DNA from: CAWCKS01 sp963796195
GTDB lineage: Bacteria; Pseudomonadota; Alphaproteobacteria; Rhizobiales; Xanthobacteraceae
Assembly: GCA_963796195.1 (NCBI GenBank)
Contig: CAWCKS010000006.1
Span: 1 to 64,000 of the forward strand
Length of the DNA: 64,000 bases
Direction: 5' to 3'
Below, one piece after another: positions 15,242 through 24,046 of the stretch (position 1 is the stretch's first letter; the number at the start of each line of letters is the position of its first letter). Below the pieces are notes generated by a model. The model was given only the letters and a program-made list of their open reading frames with translations. It was not told the DNA's origin and made no database searches. The position numbers were made by a program, and so were the translations under genes.

Positions 15242-17797
15242 TTAATTCTTGGCAATGGTTTCCTTCACCGCCGCGACCAGCTGCGCGAGCGTGAAAGGCT
15301 TTGGCACGAAGTTGAACTGCTCGCCCTCGGGAAGGCTTTTTTCGAACGCGTCTTCCGCATAGCCGGAGACGAAGATCACCTTGAGCTCCGGATTCGTAGC
15401 ACGCATCTCCTTCAGCATCGTCGGGCCGTCCATCTCCGGCATCACGACGTCCGACACCACGAGATCGACCGGGGTGTCGCGCGCGGCGAGAACGTCGATC
15501 GCCTCGACGCCGTTGGCCGCTTCGAGCACGGTGTAGCCGCGCGAGCGAAGACCGCGCGCATTCAGCCCGCGCAAGCCTTCTTCGTCCTCGACCAGGAGGA
15601 TGGTCCCCTGCCCGGTGAGATCGGCCGACTTCTGCTCCCTGGACGAGGCCTGCGACGGCGCCGCGCCCGACGGCTCATCGGCGTCCTTCGCCAGATCGTG
15701 ACGCGGCAGGTAGATGCGGAACGAGGTGCCGATGCCTTCCCTGGAGTCGACATAGATGAAGCCGCCGGTCTGCTTGATGATACCGTAGACGGTCGAGAGT
15801 CCGAGCCCGGTGCCCTTGCCGACCTCCTTGGTCGAGAAGAACGGCTCAAAAATCTTGTCGACGATGTCAGCCGGAATTCCCGTGCCGGTGTCGCCGACCT
15901 CGATCATCACATAGTCGGCCGGCGGCATGCCCTTTTGCGCGAGCTCGGCGGCCTCCGCCGTGGTGACATTGGCGGTGCGCACCGTGAGCTTGCCGCCGTC
16001 GGGCATCGCATCGCGCGCGTTGACCGCGAGATTGACGATGACCTGCTCGAATTGGGAGACGTCGACCTTGACCGGCCAGAGGTCGCGGCCGTGCACCAGT
16101 TCGAGCTTGACCTTCTCGCCGATCAGCCGGCGCAACAGCATGGTGAGGTCGGACAGCGCTTCGCCAAGATCGAGCACCTGCGGCCTCAGCGTCTGGCGGC
16201 GCGAGAACGCCAGCAGCTGGCGCACCAGGGTCGCCGCCCGCGTCGCGTTCTGCTTGATCTGCATGATGTCCTGGAACGCCGGGTCGGTCGGCTTGTGCGA
16301 CGACAGCAGGAAGTCGTTCGCCATCAGGATCGCCGACAGCACATTGTTGAAATCGTGCGCCATGCCGCCGGCGAGCTGGCCGACCATCTCCATCTTCTGC
16401 GCCTGATTCATCTGGTTCTGCAGCGCGCGGCGCTCGGTGATCTCGAGCAGGTAGACGATTGCCACTTCCGCGTCGCGGCCGTCGGTTTCGACGCCGGTGA
16501 CGAAGAACTGCACCCAGCGTTCCTTCTTGTCGTCGAGCATCGCCTCGACCGGCGCGATGTCGCTCCGGCCCTCGGCGGCTTGATCGATCGCCTGCCTGAG
16601 CTGCTTGCGGTCGCGGTCGCCGAGCACATCGAGGATCGACTTGCTGCCCGCCACCGTCGACGACAGGCTTTGCGCGAGCTTGGCGAAGCGCGCGTTGGAA
16701 CGGACGATCGCGCCGGCGCGATCGACCGTCGCAATCGCCATCGGAGTGTGATCGAAGAAGCGCATGAAGCGCACTTCGGCGGCACGTTGCGGATCGGCGC
16801 GCTCGTCGCGGGCCCGGTTGATGACGACTGTGCGCGATGAGCCCGGCGCGCCGTCGGCGCCGAACGCGAGCTTATGATAAAGCCGCACCGGGAGCGACTT
16901 GCCGCTGCGGGTGCGCAGGTCGAGGTCAAACACCTCGGTCTTCACTTCGCCGGGCGCCGGCGCAATGGCGGTCAACAGCGCCGCGCCATCGCCGGAAACA
17001 ATGTCGGTCAGCTTCGCTCCGCCGGAACCGATCTCCGCGAGATCCTGGTCGAGCCAGCTGGCAAGGGTGGCGTTGACGTAGGTGAGCACGCCGGACGGAC
17101 TGACCGAGAAGAAACCGCACGGCGCGTGATCGAGATACTGGATCGCGTCCTGCAGGTACTGGAAGTCGTCCTCCTGTCGCGCGCGGTCGCGCGTGATGTC
17201 GGCGATCGACCACACCGAATGGCGCTGCTCCTTGCGCGTCTCGCCGAGCGGCCGCACCCGCATGCGCAGCCAGCGCGCCTGGCCGCCGTCGGCACCGGCA
17301 ACCCGCATCTCCTCCTGCTGGCGCCTGCCTTCGCGTGCGGCCTTCAGCAGGCGATAGACGGTCTCGGACACTTCCGGATTGCCGATGAAGACGCGCTCGA
17401 CCGATCGCGCCTCGGCGAGACTCGCCGCCCCCGTCAGTGCGAGGTAGGCCGGATTGGCATAAACGATATGGCCGCGCTGATCGGTGACGACGACGCCATC
17501 AAAGGCGCCGTCGGCCACTTTACGGATGATTGGGTCGTTGGCCGACCGATCGGCAAACTGCACGATCCCGGCGGCGAACGCGAATGCCATGAACAGCCCG
17601 ACCATGGCCAGCAGCGCGAGCAGGCCGAGGATATAGGGCTGGGCCTGGACGCGGCCGAGCAACATGAAGCCGACCGCAGCAGCGATCACGGCGAGCGCGA
17701 CGAGAAACACCAGCGCCGCGCTGCCGCTGCGGCGGGTCGCAGCCGGCGGCTCGGCCATCTCGCGCTGCGGCACCTCGTCAGGGATCGTCATCGTCAT
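15242..17797 (-). CDS. cckA: cell-cycle hybrid histidine kinase CckA
   Basis: Intact 851 residues. Two N-terminal TM helices (SAALVFLVALAVIAAAVGFMLL, PYILGLLALLAMVGLFMAFAFAAG) are followed by three PAS-like regions, then HisKA with GGMAHDFNN (phospho-acceptor His481), HATPase (NLAVNARDAMPDGG, DTGTGIP, FFSTKEVGKGTGLGLSTVYG) and a C-terminal receiver domain with Asp783 in VVSDVVMPEMDG. CckA phosphorylates CtrA through ChpT and controls the cell cycle and flagellar gene expression; position next to flhB is common in alphaproteobacteria. CtrA-type boxes elsewhere in this window fit such control. ATG 17797 could be replaced by ATG 17791. Confidence 0.93.
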   Translation of the reverse strand: MTMTIPDEVPQREMAEPPAATRRSGSAALVFLVALAVIAAAVGFMLLGRVQAQPYILGLLALLAMVGLFMAFAFAAGIVQFADRSANDPIIRKVADGAFDGVVVTDQRGHIVYANPAYLALTGAASLAEARSVERVFIGNPEVSETVYRLLKAAREGRRQQEEMRVAGADGGQARWLRMRVRPLGETRKEQRHSVWSIADITRDRARQEDDFQYLQDAIQYLDHAPCGFFSVSPSGVLTYVNATLASWLDQDLAEIGSGGAKLTDIVSGDGAALLTAIAPAPGEVKTEVFDLDLRTRSGKSLPVRLYHKLAFGADGAPGSSRTVVINRARDERADPQRAAEVRFMRFFDHTPMAIATVDRAGAIVRSNARFAKLAQSLSSTVAGSKSILDVLGDRDRKQLRQAIDQAAEGRSDIAPVEAMLDDKKERWVQFFVTGVETDGRDAEVAIVYLLEITERRALQNQMNQAQKMEMVGQLAGGMAHDFNNVLSAILMANDFLLSSHKPTDPAFQDIMQIKQNATRAATLVRQLLAFSRRQTLRPQVLDLGEALSDLTMLLRRLIGEKVKLELVHGRDLWPVKVDVSQFEQVIVNLAVNARDAMPDGGKLTVRTANVTTAEAAELAQKGMPPADYVMIEVGDTGTGIPADIVDKIFEPFFSTKEVGKGTGLGLSTVYGIIKQTGGFIYVDSREGIGTSFRIYLPRHDLAKDADEPSGAAPSQASSREQKSADLTGQGTILLVEDEEGLRGLNARGLRSRGYTVLEAANGVEAIDVLAARDTPVDLVVSDVVMPEMDGPTMLKEMRATNPELKVIFVSGYAEDAFEKSLPEGEQFNFVPKPFTLAQLVAAVKETIAKN

Positions 17798-17856
17798 TCA
17801 GGTCGCAACCGGTCGGTCCGGACTAGGGTACTGGCGGGGCAACGCAGAACTCCGCG

Positions 17857-17923
17857 CATGTCCCGGAAAAGCACGCCCTCGACTTTGATCGGGGGTGGGT
17901 ACCGGTTTTCCGATAAGGACATG
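17857..17923. repeat. dispersed palindromic repeat, copy 2
   Basis: Arms CATGTCC (17857-17863) plus CGGAAAA (17864-17870) are complemented by TTTTCCG (17906-17912) and GGACATG (17917-17923), with a GGGTACC-containing interior. Same family as 11981-12067. It lies in the 256-bp gap between flhB and cckA, in which I see no other gene. Confidence 0.65.
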
Positions 17924-18053
17924 CGCAAATCATGGACTCCCTCACTGCCTGAATCGCACCAGACTGCGCAAGAGTCAGGACCAAGGTTTTGCGAATTATA
18001 TCGATCTTCCCGCATCTTGTCGGCATGAGCTAACGCTTTCCAGAGATCGCGGT

Positions 18054-19136
18054 CTACCTGCGCCCCGCCCCCGAGAAGCCGCGCTTCAGCCGCATCACAT
18101 AGCCGATCACCTGGGCAACGGCGTGGTAGTGCTCGACCGGGATTTCTTCATCGATATCGACGGTCGCGTGCAGCGCGCGGGCGAGCGGCGGATTCTCCAC
18201 GATCGGGACGTCGTTCTTGCCGGCAACCTCCCGGATCTTGAGCGCGATGGCGTCGACGCCCTTGGCGACACAGACCGGCGCCGCCATGCCCTTGTCGTAT
18301 TGCAAGGCGACCGCGAAGTGCGTCGGGTTGGTGATCACCACCGAGGCCTTCGGCACCGCCGCCATCATGCGCTTCTTCATGCGCGCCTGGCGCAGCGCGC
18401 GGATGCGGCCCTTGACGTGCGGATCGCCTTCGGTCGACTTGAACTCCTCCTTCATCTCACGGAGCGACATCTTCTGCCGTTCGAACCACTGCCGGTACTG
18501 GAACAGGTAGTCGGCCGCGGCGATGATGGCGAGCAACGCCACCGTCGCGCCCAGCAGCCGCAGCGACAGCGCCCGGATGGTGCCCATGATGTCGCTCGGA
18601 TCGAGCCGTACCAGGGCTTCGAGCTTGTTGCGCTCGGGCCACATGATTGCCGAGATCACCGCGCCGAGCAGCGCCAGCTTGACCAGGCCCTTGATCAGGT
18701 TGGCGAAGGCCTGCTTGCCGAACACGCGCTTGAAGCCGCTCATCGGCGATATCTTGCTCAATGTCGGCTTCAGCGCCTGCGCCGACCACACCAGCCGGTG
18801 CTGCGAGAGGTTGCCGGCGATCGCCGCGACCACGATCAGCGCGAGCGGCACCGCGAACACCGCGAGCAGCCTGTGTTCGAGGCTCGACAGCAACGCCAGC
18901 AGGCTGCCGCCATCGACAGGCAAGGAAAAGGAGTTCGCAATCAGGTTGCGAAAGATGCCCTGCAGCCCGTTGCCGATCGAGTTGGAGAACGACGATGCGA
19001 TCAGCGCGGCGCCGGCCAGAATGAACCAGGTGTTGACCTCCTGGCTCTTGACGACGTCGCCACGCTCCAGCGCCTCGTCGAGGCGTTTTCTGGTGGGGTC
19101 CTCGGTTTTCTCGGTGTCGTCGCCTTCTTCGGCCAC
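18054..19136 (-). CDS. flhB: flagellar export switch protein FlhB
   Basis: Intact 360 residues. The charged N-terminus EKTEDPTRKRLDEALERGDVVKSQEVNTW is typical of FlhB. Four hydrophobic segments follow, then the cytoplasmic domain with the autocleavage motif NPTH (cleavage after Asn270) in ASVVITNPTHFAVALQYD. FlhB sets substrate specificity of the flagellar type III export apparatus. It is the last gene of the leftward flgB-flgC-fliE-fliQ-fliR-flhB run, 53 bases after fliR. Confidence 0.97.
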   Translation of the reverse strand: MAEEGDDTEKTEDPTRKRLDEALERGDVVKSQEVNTWFILAGAALIASSFSNSIGNGLQGIFRNLIANSFSLPVDGGSLLALLSSLEHRLLAVFAVPLALIVVAAIAGNLSQHRLVWSAQALKPTLSKISPMSGFKRVFGKQAFANLIKGLVKLALLGAVISAIMWPERNKLEALVRLDPSDIMGTIRALSLRLLGATVALLAIIAAADYLFQYRQWFERQKMSLREMKEEFKSTEGDPHVKGRIRALRQARMKKRMMAAVPKASVVITNPTHFAVALQYDKGMAAPVCVAKGVDAIALKIREVAGKNDVPIVENPPLARALHATVDIDEEIPVEHYHAVAQVIGYVMRLKRGFSGAGRR

Positions 19137-19189
19137 CGGCTATGTCCTGGTTCGATCGGGCATGATCTGTTGTTTCGCGGTCATTGCCC

Positions 19190-19960
19190 TCATGCGTGTG
19201 GCGCCAGCTCGTGCATGACGCCATAAAAGTAGTCGATGAAGCTCCCCATCATGGTGCCGATCACGGCGATCAGGATCACGAAGCCGGCGAGGATCGAGAG
19301 CGGCACGCCGACGAAATAGACCTGCATCTGCGGCATCAACCGCGCCAGCAGGCCGAGCCCGACGTTGAAGACGAGACCGAACACGAGGAACGGCGCCGAC
19401 AGCTGGATACCGATCTTGAACGCGGTCGCAAACGCGGTCGCCGCCAGCGCCGCCATGTCGCCGCTCGGCAAGAGCTGTCCGGGATCGAACAGCGAATAGC
19501 TGTCGTTCAGTGCGGCAATCACGAGGTGATGGGTGTCGGTCGCGAACAACAATGTCAGGCCGAGAAGGGTCAGGAAATTGCCGATCAGCGCGCCCGGCTG
19601 CCCCTGGCTCGGATCGATCGAGGTGACGAAACCGAGCCCGAGCTGCTGTGCGATGATGGAGCCGGCGACCTCGAGCGCCGAGATGGTGACCCGCGCGGTC
19701 GCGCCGAGCATCAGGCCGATGACGATCTCATGCACCAGCAGCATCAAGACCGCGGCCAGCGACTGCAGGTCGACGTGATAGGCGGCTTGATGCAGCGGCA
19801 GCAGGATCAGCGTGAGCCCGAGCGCGATGCCGAGCCTGATCTGCATCGGCAGGTCGGCTTCGCCAAAGCCCGGCAGCAGCATCACCATGGTGCCGACCCG
19901 GGCGAACACCAGCATGAAGGCGGCGGCGAGCGCAGGCAGCATGGAGATATCGATGCGCAT
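19190..19960 (-). CDS. fliR: flagellar export apparatus protein FliR
   Basis: Intact 256 residues, mostly hydrophobic. Family features: FARVGTMVMLLPGFGEADLPMQIRLGIAL, VHEIVIGLMLGATARVTISALEVAGSIIAQQLGLG and the C-terminal GFVILIAVIGTMMGSFIDYF. FliR is part of the FliPQR export gate in the inner membrane. It starts 31 bases after the fliQ stop and is followed by flhB, so translation in one operon is likely. Confidence 0.96.
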   Translation of the reverse strand: MRIDISMLPALAAAFMLVFARVGTMVMLLPGFGEADLPMQIRLGIALGLTLILLPLHQAAYHVDLQSLAAVLMLLVHEIVIGLMLGATARVTISALEVAGSIIAQQLGLGFVTSIDPSQGQPGALIGNFLTLLGLTLLFATDTHHLVIAALNDSYSLFDPGQLLPSGDMAALAATAFATAFKIGIQLSAPFLVFGLVFNVGLGLLARLMPQMQVYFVGVPLSILAGFVILIAVIGTMMGSFIDYFYGVMHELAPHA

Positions 19961-19991
19961 CGGTCCTGCCTGCGTTTCGCTCGCGCGCGCC

Positions 19992-20256
19992 CTACCCTGC
20001 CGCGATGCGCGCCGACAGCCGCATCATGTGGCCATGCAGGACGTCGGCCATGAACGGCAGCGCCAGCAGGAGCGTCACGAAGATCGCGAGAATCTTCGGC
20101 ACGAAGGCGAGCGTCATTTCCTGGATCTGCGTCAGCGCCTGAAATCAGCGAAATTACGACACCGACCACGAGACCCACCAGCATCAGCGGCGACGACACC
20201 AGGACGATTGTCCAGATCGCATCGCGCGCCACATCGAGAACTTCACCGCCAGTCAT
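19992..20256 (-). CDS. fliQ: flagellar export apparatus protein FliQ (frameshifted)
   Basis: From ATG 20256: MTGGEVLDVARDAIWTIVLV..., first TM helix to ISLISA. Then a one-base insertion at about 20138 (TCAGGCGCTG where TCAGCGCTG keeps the frame). After it the sequence reads LTQIQEMTLAFVPKILAIF..., the second helix, and ends MMRLSARIAAG at TAG 19992. Length 265 (3n+1) with about 87 residues after correction, the normal FliQ size. FliQ forms the export gate with FliP and FliR. Confidence 0.92.
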
Positions 20257-20312
20257 ATTTTTCAAACTCCCGCGCTTGCTGTTCACTTCCACCGCTCGTC
20301 CCCGCGGACGTC

Positions 20313-20406
20313 GGCCAAACAATTGTTTGGCCTGAGGGGACCCAGTCTTTATCGGACAACGAAACTCTTTTTTGGTCGCCACTGGATTCCCGCTCTCGCG
20401 GGAATG
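20313..20406. repeat. palindrome plus REP hairpin between fliQ and fliE
   Basis: A perfect 20-bp palindrome (10-bp arms GGCCAAACAA / TTGTTTGGCC) spans 20313-20332, and a hairpin TTCCCGC-TCTC-GCGGGAA spans 20389-20406. Between them lies GGGGACCCAGT-type REP sequence like that at 7583-7719. The element splits fliE from fliQ inside the operon and leaves about 170 non-coding bases. Confidence 0.7.
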
Positions 20407-20426
20407 AGCGGAGTTCAAGATCGGCG

Positions 20427-20734
20427 TCAGATCGGCATCTTCATGATGTCTTCGTAGGCCTGGATGACCTTGTCGCGCACCGACACCATGGTCGAGACCG
20501 CAACTTCGGTCTCTGCCACCGCGGTGACGACGTCGACGATGTTGGCCTTGCCCGATGCCATCGCCATCGCTTGCGCGTCGGACTTGTGGCCGGCAGCGGA
20601 GACGCCATCCAGCGCATTCTTGAGCAGCGAGGAGAACGACTGATCGTTCGAATCGCCCGACTTGGCGGGCCCGAGGGATCGAATGCCTTTGCTACGCTCG
20701 CATAGGCGTTTGCGGCAATGGAGGGAGTGGCCAT
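20427..20734 (-). CDS. fliE: flagellar MS ring-rod junction protein FliE (frameshifted)
   Basis: From ATG 20734 (AAGGAGT upstream): MATPSIAANAYASVAKAFDPSG, then a frame change near 20665-20673 (length 3n+2, so a one-base loss in the GGGCCC run is the simplest explanation). It resumes as AKSGDSNDQSFSSLLKNALDGV...DVVTAVAETEVAVSTMVSVRDKVIQAYEDIMKMPI, the conserved FliE C-terminus. FliE links the MS ring to the proximal rod. It follows flgC by 54 bases. Confidence 0.93.
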
Positions 20735-20756
20735 CGATCAACTCCTTATGTGTCTA

Positions 20757-20790
20757 GTGAGCATGACCTGGTCCTTTCGGGATCATGCTC
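20757..20790. repeat. short inverted repeat between flgC and fliE
   Basis: TGAGCATGA and TCATGCTCA flank a CTTTCGG loop region. The right arm overlaps the stop of flgC. The GATCATGCTC arm is the same as in the repeat near 12,060, so this is probably a reduced member of the same dispersed family. Confidence 0.55.
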
Positions 20791-21199
20791 AGGCTTTCAG
20801 GATATCGAGCGTGCGCTCGATCATGCGGCGGGTCGCGGTGACGATGTTAAGGTTGGCCTCGTAGGAGCGTTGGGCGTCGCGCATGTCGCTCATTTCGACC
20901 AGCGAATTCACGTTCGGATACTTGACGTAGCCGTTGGCGTCGGCCGCCGGATGACCGGGTTCGTACCGGGTCTTGAAGTCCGAGCTATCCGTCTGCACCT
21001 TCCCGAGTGACACCACATTGGAATCGAGCGCGCGATCGAGCTGACTCGAGAACGTCGCCACCTTGCGCCGGTAGGGATCGGCGCCGGGCGACTGGCCGGT
21101 CGAATCAGCGTTGGCGATGTTTTCGGAGATGATTCGCATGCGCCCGGCCTGGGCGCGCAAGCCCGACGCCGCGATGCCGATCGATTTCAGGAAATCCAT
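20789..21199 (-). CDS. flgC: flagellar proximal rod protein FlgC
   Basis: Intact 136 residues. N-terminal rod/hook heptad motif MDFLKSIGIAASGLRAQAGRMRIISENIANADST and C-terminal VEMSDMRDAQRSYEANLNIVTATRRMIERTLDIL are the two helical ends shared by axial proteins. Exported through the flagellar type III system and assembled in the periplasmic rod. Second gene of the flgB operon, 32 bases after flgB. Confidence 0.97.
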   Translation of the reverse strand: MDFLKSIGIAASGLRAQAGRMRIISENIANADSTGQSPGADPYRRKVATFSSQLDRALDSNVVSLGKVQTDSSDFKTRYEPGHPAADANGYVKYPNVNSLVEMSDMRDAQRSYEANLNIVTATRRMIERTLDILKA

Positions 21200-21231
21200 G
21201 GGGGCGCCTCCTTAATGTCGCGCAAGGAAGA

Positions 21232-21633
21232 TCAGCGCTTGCCGATCGCGACCATCAGCAGTCCGAGGCTCTTGGAGTAGAGCGATGTCGCGGCCTGGTA
21301 ATCCATCTGGTTGGCAGCGACCTTCATCATCTCGTCTTCCATGCTGACCGAATTGCCGGCCGGCCGTGTCTCGTAGAAGGTCTTGTGATCCCCGAATGCG
21401 TCGTTGCCTCCGGGCAGCGTCATGTGGCCGGGGTCGGTGCGTGCCAGCGCCAGCGCGCCGGTCGCTTCAGTCGTTGCCCCCGACGGCGTGAATTTCGGTT
21501 CCACGAGATCGCGCGGCTTGAAGTTCGGCGTGTCGGAATTGGCGATGTTCTCGGCCAGCACGCGCTGGCGCTGCTGGTGCCACTGCATGCGCGTGCGCAG
21601 CGCGGCGAGTGCGGGTAAATCGGCGATCGCCAT
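21232..21633 (-). CDS. flgB: flagellar proximal rod protein FlgB
   Basis: 133 residues from MAIADLPALAALRTRM. The motif QQRQRVLAENIANSDTPNFKPRDLVEPKF is the FlgB/FlgC rod signature; the C-terminus is ANQMDYQAATSLYSKSLGLLMVAIGKR. ATG 21633 is chosen because AGGCAGGA lies 6-13 bases upstream; an upstream in-frame start at 21681 lacks similarity. First gene of the leftward operon, whose control region contains two CtrA boxes. Confidence 0.96.
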   Translation of the reverse strand: MAIADLPALAALRTRMQWHQQRQRVLAENIANSDTPNFKPRDLVEPKFTPSGATTEATGALALARTDPGHMTLPGGNDAFGDHKTFYETRPAGNSVSMEDEMMKVAANQMDYQAATSLYSKSLGLLMVAIGKR

Positions 21634-21660
21634 ATTTGTCCTGCCTTTCGCGAGCGGACG

Positions 21661-21764
21661 GCACGGCGCCGTGCAACGCATCGATAGGCAGAATTTGCCG
21701 TGCGTATGGTTAATGACTGGTTAAGCGTGTGGACAACCAATTTTTGCCATTAATACGCCGTTAA
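21661..21764. promoter_or_regulatory. divergent flgB / fliO control region with two CtrA boxes
   Basis: Two perfect matches to TTAA-N7-TTAA, the CtrA recognition sequence known from Caulobacter, lie at 21710-21724 (spacer TGACTGG) and 21750-21764 (spacer TACGCCG). A perfect 14-bp palindrome (GCACGGC/GCCGTGC) lies at 21661-21674. The sites are 77 and 117 bases upstream of flgB and over 200 upstream of fliO. Control by the CckA-CtrA pathway is inferred from the motif. Confidence 0.8.
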
Positions 21765-21983
21765 CCAATTAAGTGTTTGAAGATGCAAGACGCGATAATC
21801 GGTTCAGTTCGCGGCGCTAATGGTCTATTAGGACATGGGGCGGCGCGACTAGGGGTGATCAGGGCAAGTCTTGCCGCGTGGAATTAACCAGTTTGAGCCG
21901 AGCGTCGGCGTCAGGGCTTGGATTGAGCGGCAAAGGCGCCGCCTCCTCGAGCTCGAAAGCCGACGCAATGGTGGGGACCCAGG

Positions 21984-22922
21984 ATGCAGACGCCGGTGAC
22001 TTTCTTCGTAGCTTTTCTCATCGTTCTCGCGTTGATCGGCGGCGCGGCGTGGCTCGCCCGCCGCTTTGCCGGCAGCCGGTTAGGCACCAACGCCAATCGC
22101 GGCCGCATGCCGCGCCTTGCGGTGATCGACGCCGCCGCGGTCGACGGTCGCCGTCGTCTTGTGCTGGTGCGTCGCGACAACATCGAACATCTCCTGATGA
22201 TCGGCGGGCCGACCGACATCGTCGTCGAGCCGAACATCGTGCGCGCGCAACCGGCGCGCGATCAGGTGGCGACGCGCGCAGCCGTGCCAGCCCCTGAGCC
22301 GAGCTGGCAGGAACCGGAGCCCGTGCGCAGCGAGCCGTTCGATCTCGGCGAACCGGTGGCTGTGCCCGAGCCGCCGCGCGCACCGCGCACCGCATTCCCC
22401 GACGAGCCGCGGCGGCAACCGCCGCACCGCCGCGTCCGCCGGAACCGCGCAGCCGGCCGAGCGATCCGTTCGCCGGGCTGACCGCGGATTTGACCGCGCG
22501 TTCTGAACCGCCGCCGCCTCTGCGCGAGCCGGCTCCGGTGCGCCCCGCACAGCGCAGCGAACCGTTGATGCCGCGTCCAACGCGCCCCGCCGAGCCGCCG
22601 CCGTTGAAAGCCGCGCCGCCAGTGCGCGCGCCCGCGGCCGAGCGCCCGCAGGCGCCTGCAACGGCGGACCAAAATCTCGCCGAGATGGCGCAGCGGCTCG
22701 AAGCCGCGTTGCGTCGCCCCGGCGGCGAGCCGAAGGCCGAGAACGGCGATCATGCGCCGCCGGTCGCCCCTGACGCCGCACCCGGCGCGGCCCGCACGCG
22801 CACCGACGCCTGAGCCCGCGCCATCAGCCGATAACGGCCCGGCCGAGACGCCGCGCGCACCGTTCAAGAACCTCGAAGAAGAGATGGCGAGCTTGCTCGG
22901 CCGTCCAAAGAACTCGACGTGA
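21984..22922 (+). CDS. fliO: flagellar biosynthesis protein FliO (two compensating frame breaks)
   Basis: N-terminus MQTPVTFFVAFLIVLALIGGAAWLARRFAG is one TM helix, then GRMPRLAVIDAAAVDGRRRLVLVRRDNIEHLLMIGGPTDIVVEPNI is the FliO core. A long Pro/Ala/Arg-rich tail follows and ends FKNLEEEMASLLGRPKNST. The tail changes frame near 22,425-22,450 (net one base lost) and back near 22,760-22,800 (one base gained), giving a total of 313 codons including the stop. FliO stabilises FliP during export-gate assembly. The stop TGA overlaps the GTG start of fliP. Confidence 0.85.
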
Positions 22923-23677
22923 GGCGGGCGCCCTCAGCGCGTAGAGTTGTTTTATTCCTGACCTTCATCCTCGGCGCCGCCCTCTTCAGCGGACCTGCCG
23001 CGGCGCAGGACATCAGCATCAACCTCGGTGGCGGCAATGGCGGCGTCACCGAGCGCGCGATCCAGCTGGTCGCGCTGCTCACGATCCTGTCGCTCGCGCC
23101 GTCGATTGTCGTGATGATGACGTCGTTCACGCGGATCGTCGTCGTGCTGTCGTTGCTGCGCACTGCGCTCGGCACGGCAACGGCGCCGCCGAACACCGTG
23201 ATCGTGGCGCTGGCCCTGTTCCTCACGGCCTTCGTCATGGGACCAACGCTGCAGCGCTCTTATGACGATGCGGTCAAGCCGCTGGTCGGCAACCAGATCA
23301 CGGTCGAGCAGGCGCTCGAGCGCGGCGCTGTCCCGCTGCGTGGCTTCATGCAGAAGAACGTGCGCGAGAAGGATTTGAAGCTGTTCATGGATCTGTCGGG
23401 CGATGCGCCGCCGGCCACGCCCGAACAGATGTCGATGCGAATTCTGGTGCCGGCCTTCATGATCTCCGAACTGAAGCGCGCGTTCGAGATCGGCTTCCTC
23501 TTGTTCCTGCCGTTCCTGATCATCGACCTCGTGGTCGCCTCGGTCCTGATGTCGATGGGCATGATGATGCTGCCGCCGGTCGTGGTCTCCTTGCCGTTCA
23601 AGCTGATCTTCTTCGTCCTGGTCGACGGCTGGACGCTGGTCGCCGGCAGCCTGGTGCAGAGCTACGGCGGGAGTTAG
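22919..23677 (+). CDS. fliP: flagellar export apparatus protein FliP
   Basis: Intact 252 residues starting at GTG 22919, in a GTGA overlap with the fliO stop. Signal peptide MRRAPSARRVVLFLTFILGAALFSGPAAA-QD. Hallmarks: LAPSIVVMMTSFTRIVVVLSLLRTALGT, PEQMSMRILVPAFMISELKRAFEIGFLLFLPFLIIDLVVASVLMSMGMMMLPP. FliP is the core of the FliPQR gate. Its last 99 coding bases (23579-23677) plus 79 downstream bases recur at 27051-27235, marking the edge of an inserted region. Confidence 0.97.
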   Translation: MRRAPSARRVVLFLTFILGAALFSGPAAAQDISINLGGGNGGVTERAIQLVALLTILSLAPSIVVMMTSFTRIVVVLSLLRTALGTATAPPNTVIVALALFLTAFVMGPTLQRSYDDAVKPLVGNQITVEQALERGAVPLRGFMQKNVREKDLKLFMDLSGDAPPATPEQMSMRILVPAFMISELKRAFEIGFLLFLPFLIIDLVVASVLMSMGMMMLPPVVVSLPFKLIFFVLVDGWTLVAGSLVQSYGGS

Positions 23678-23756
23678 CCTTGTGCTGATGAATCGGCTGG
23701 ACCGATCGCGATGTCTGGTTGCCCCCAAACAGCGGCGCGGACATGCCCGGAGGTCC
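23579..23756 (+). repeat. direct repeat copy A (fliP 3' end plus downstream sequence)
   Basis: 178 bp from within fliP codon 221 to 79 bases past its stop recur at 27051-27235 in the same orientation. The copies differ by one substitution and a one-base gap just after the stop codon (CTGATGAATCGG vs CTCATGAAATCGG), and a six-base gap (GCGCGGACATG vs GCGCGAGAGCGGACATG). The distance between copies is 3.47 kb. Confidence 0.92.
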
Positions 23757-23771
23757 GTGTCGCGCTGATAC

Positions 23772-23979
23772 TGTTGCAAAAGTCGAAAGTTGCAGCGGTC
23801 CAAATTTCTGGCGAAAACCTGAAGCGCGCAGAGATCGATGATTCGCACAGCCTCAGTCGCGCTACCGAAGTCGCCTATGAGTTTTGCGTGAGACGATGAG
23901 GTCCCTCAGATCATTACACCAACAACGCGCCAGCGGCCCTCGGAATTTTGACACCTTCCGCAAAACGACTTTTGCAACA
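23772..23979. repeat. MITE-like element with 14-bp terminal inverted repeats
   Basis: TGTTGCAAAAGTCG at 23772-23785 and its exact reverse complement at 23966-23979 enclose 208 bp without a credible gene. No transposase is inside. The left end begins 15 bases after the end of the fliP-derived repeat. Mobility is inferred only from the inverted ends; no target duplication was identified. Confidence 0.45.
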
Positions 23980-24046
23980 CAATCCGCCAATAGCCGACAT
24001 GCCTCCGCGAAACGGTCGATGGGATGGCTACTGAGCGCAACTGTCG

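Noticed and set aside
15698..16840. 380-codon plus-strand frame across cckA
   Set aside because: Shadow of the intact kinase; composition is His/Arg/Asp-rich with no domain pattern.
17895..19226. 443-codon plus-strand frame across flhB
   Set aside because: Antisense to flhB; arises because the GC-rich coding strand leaves few stops on the other strand.
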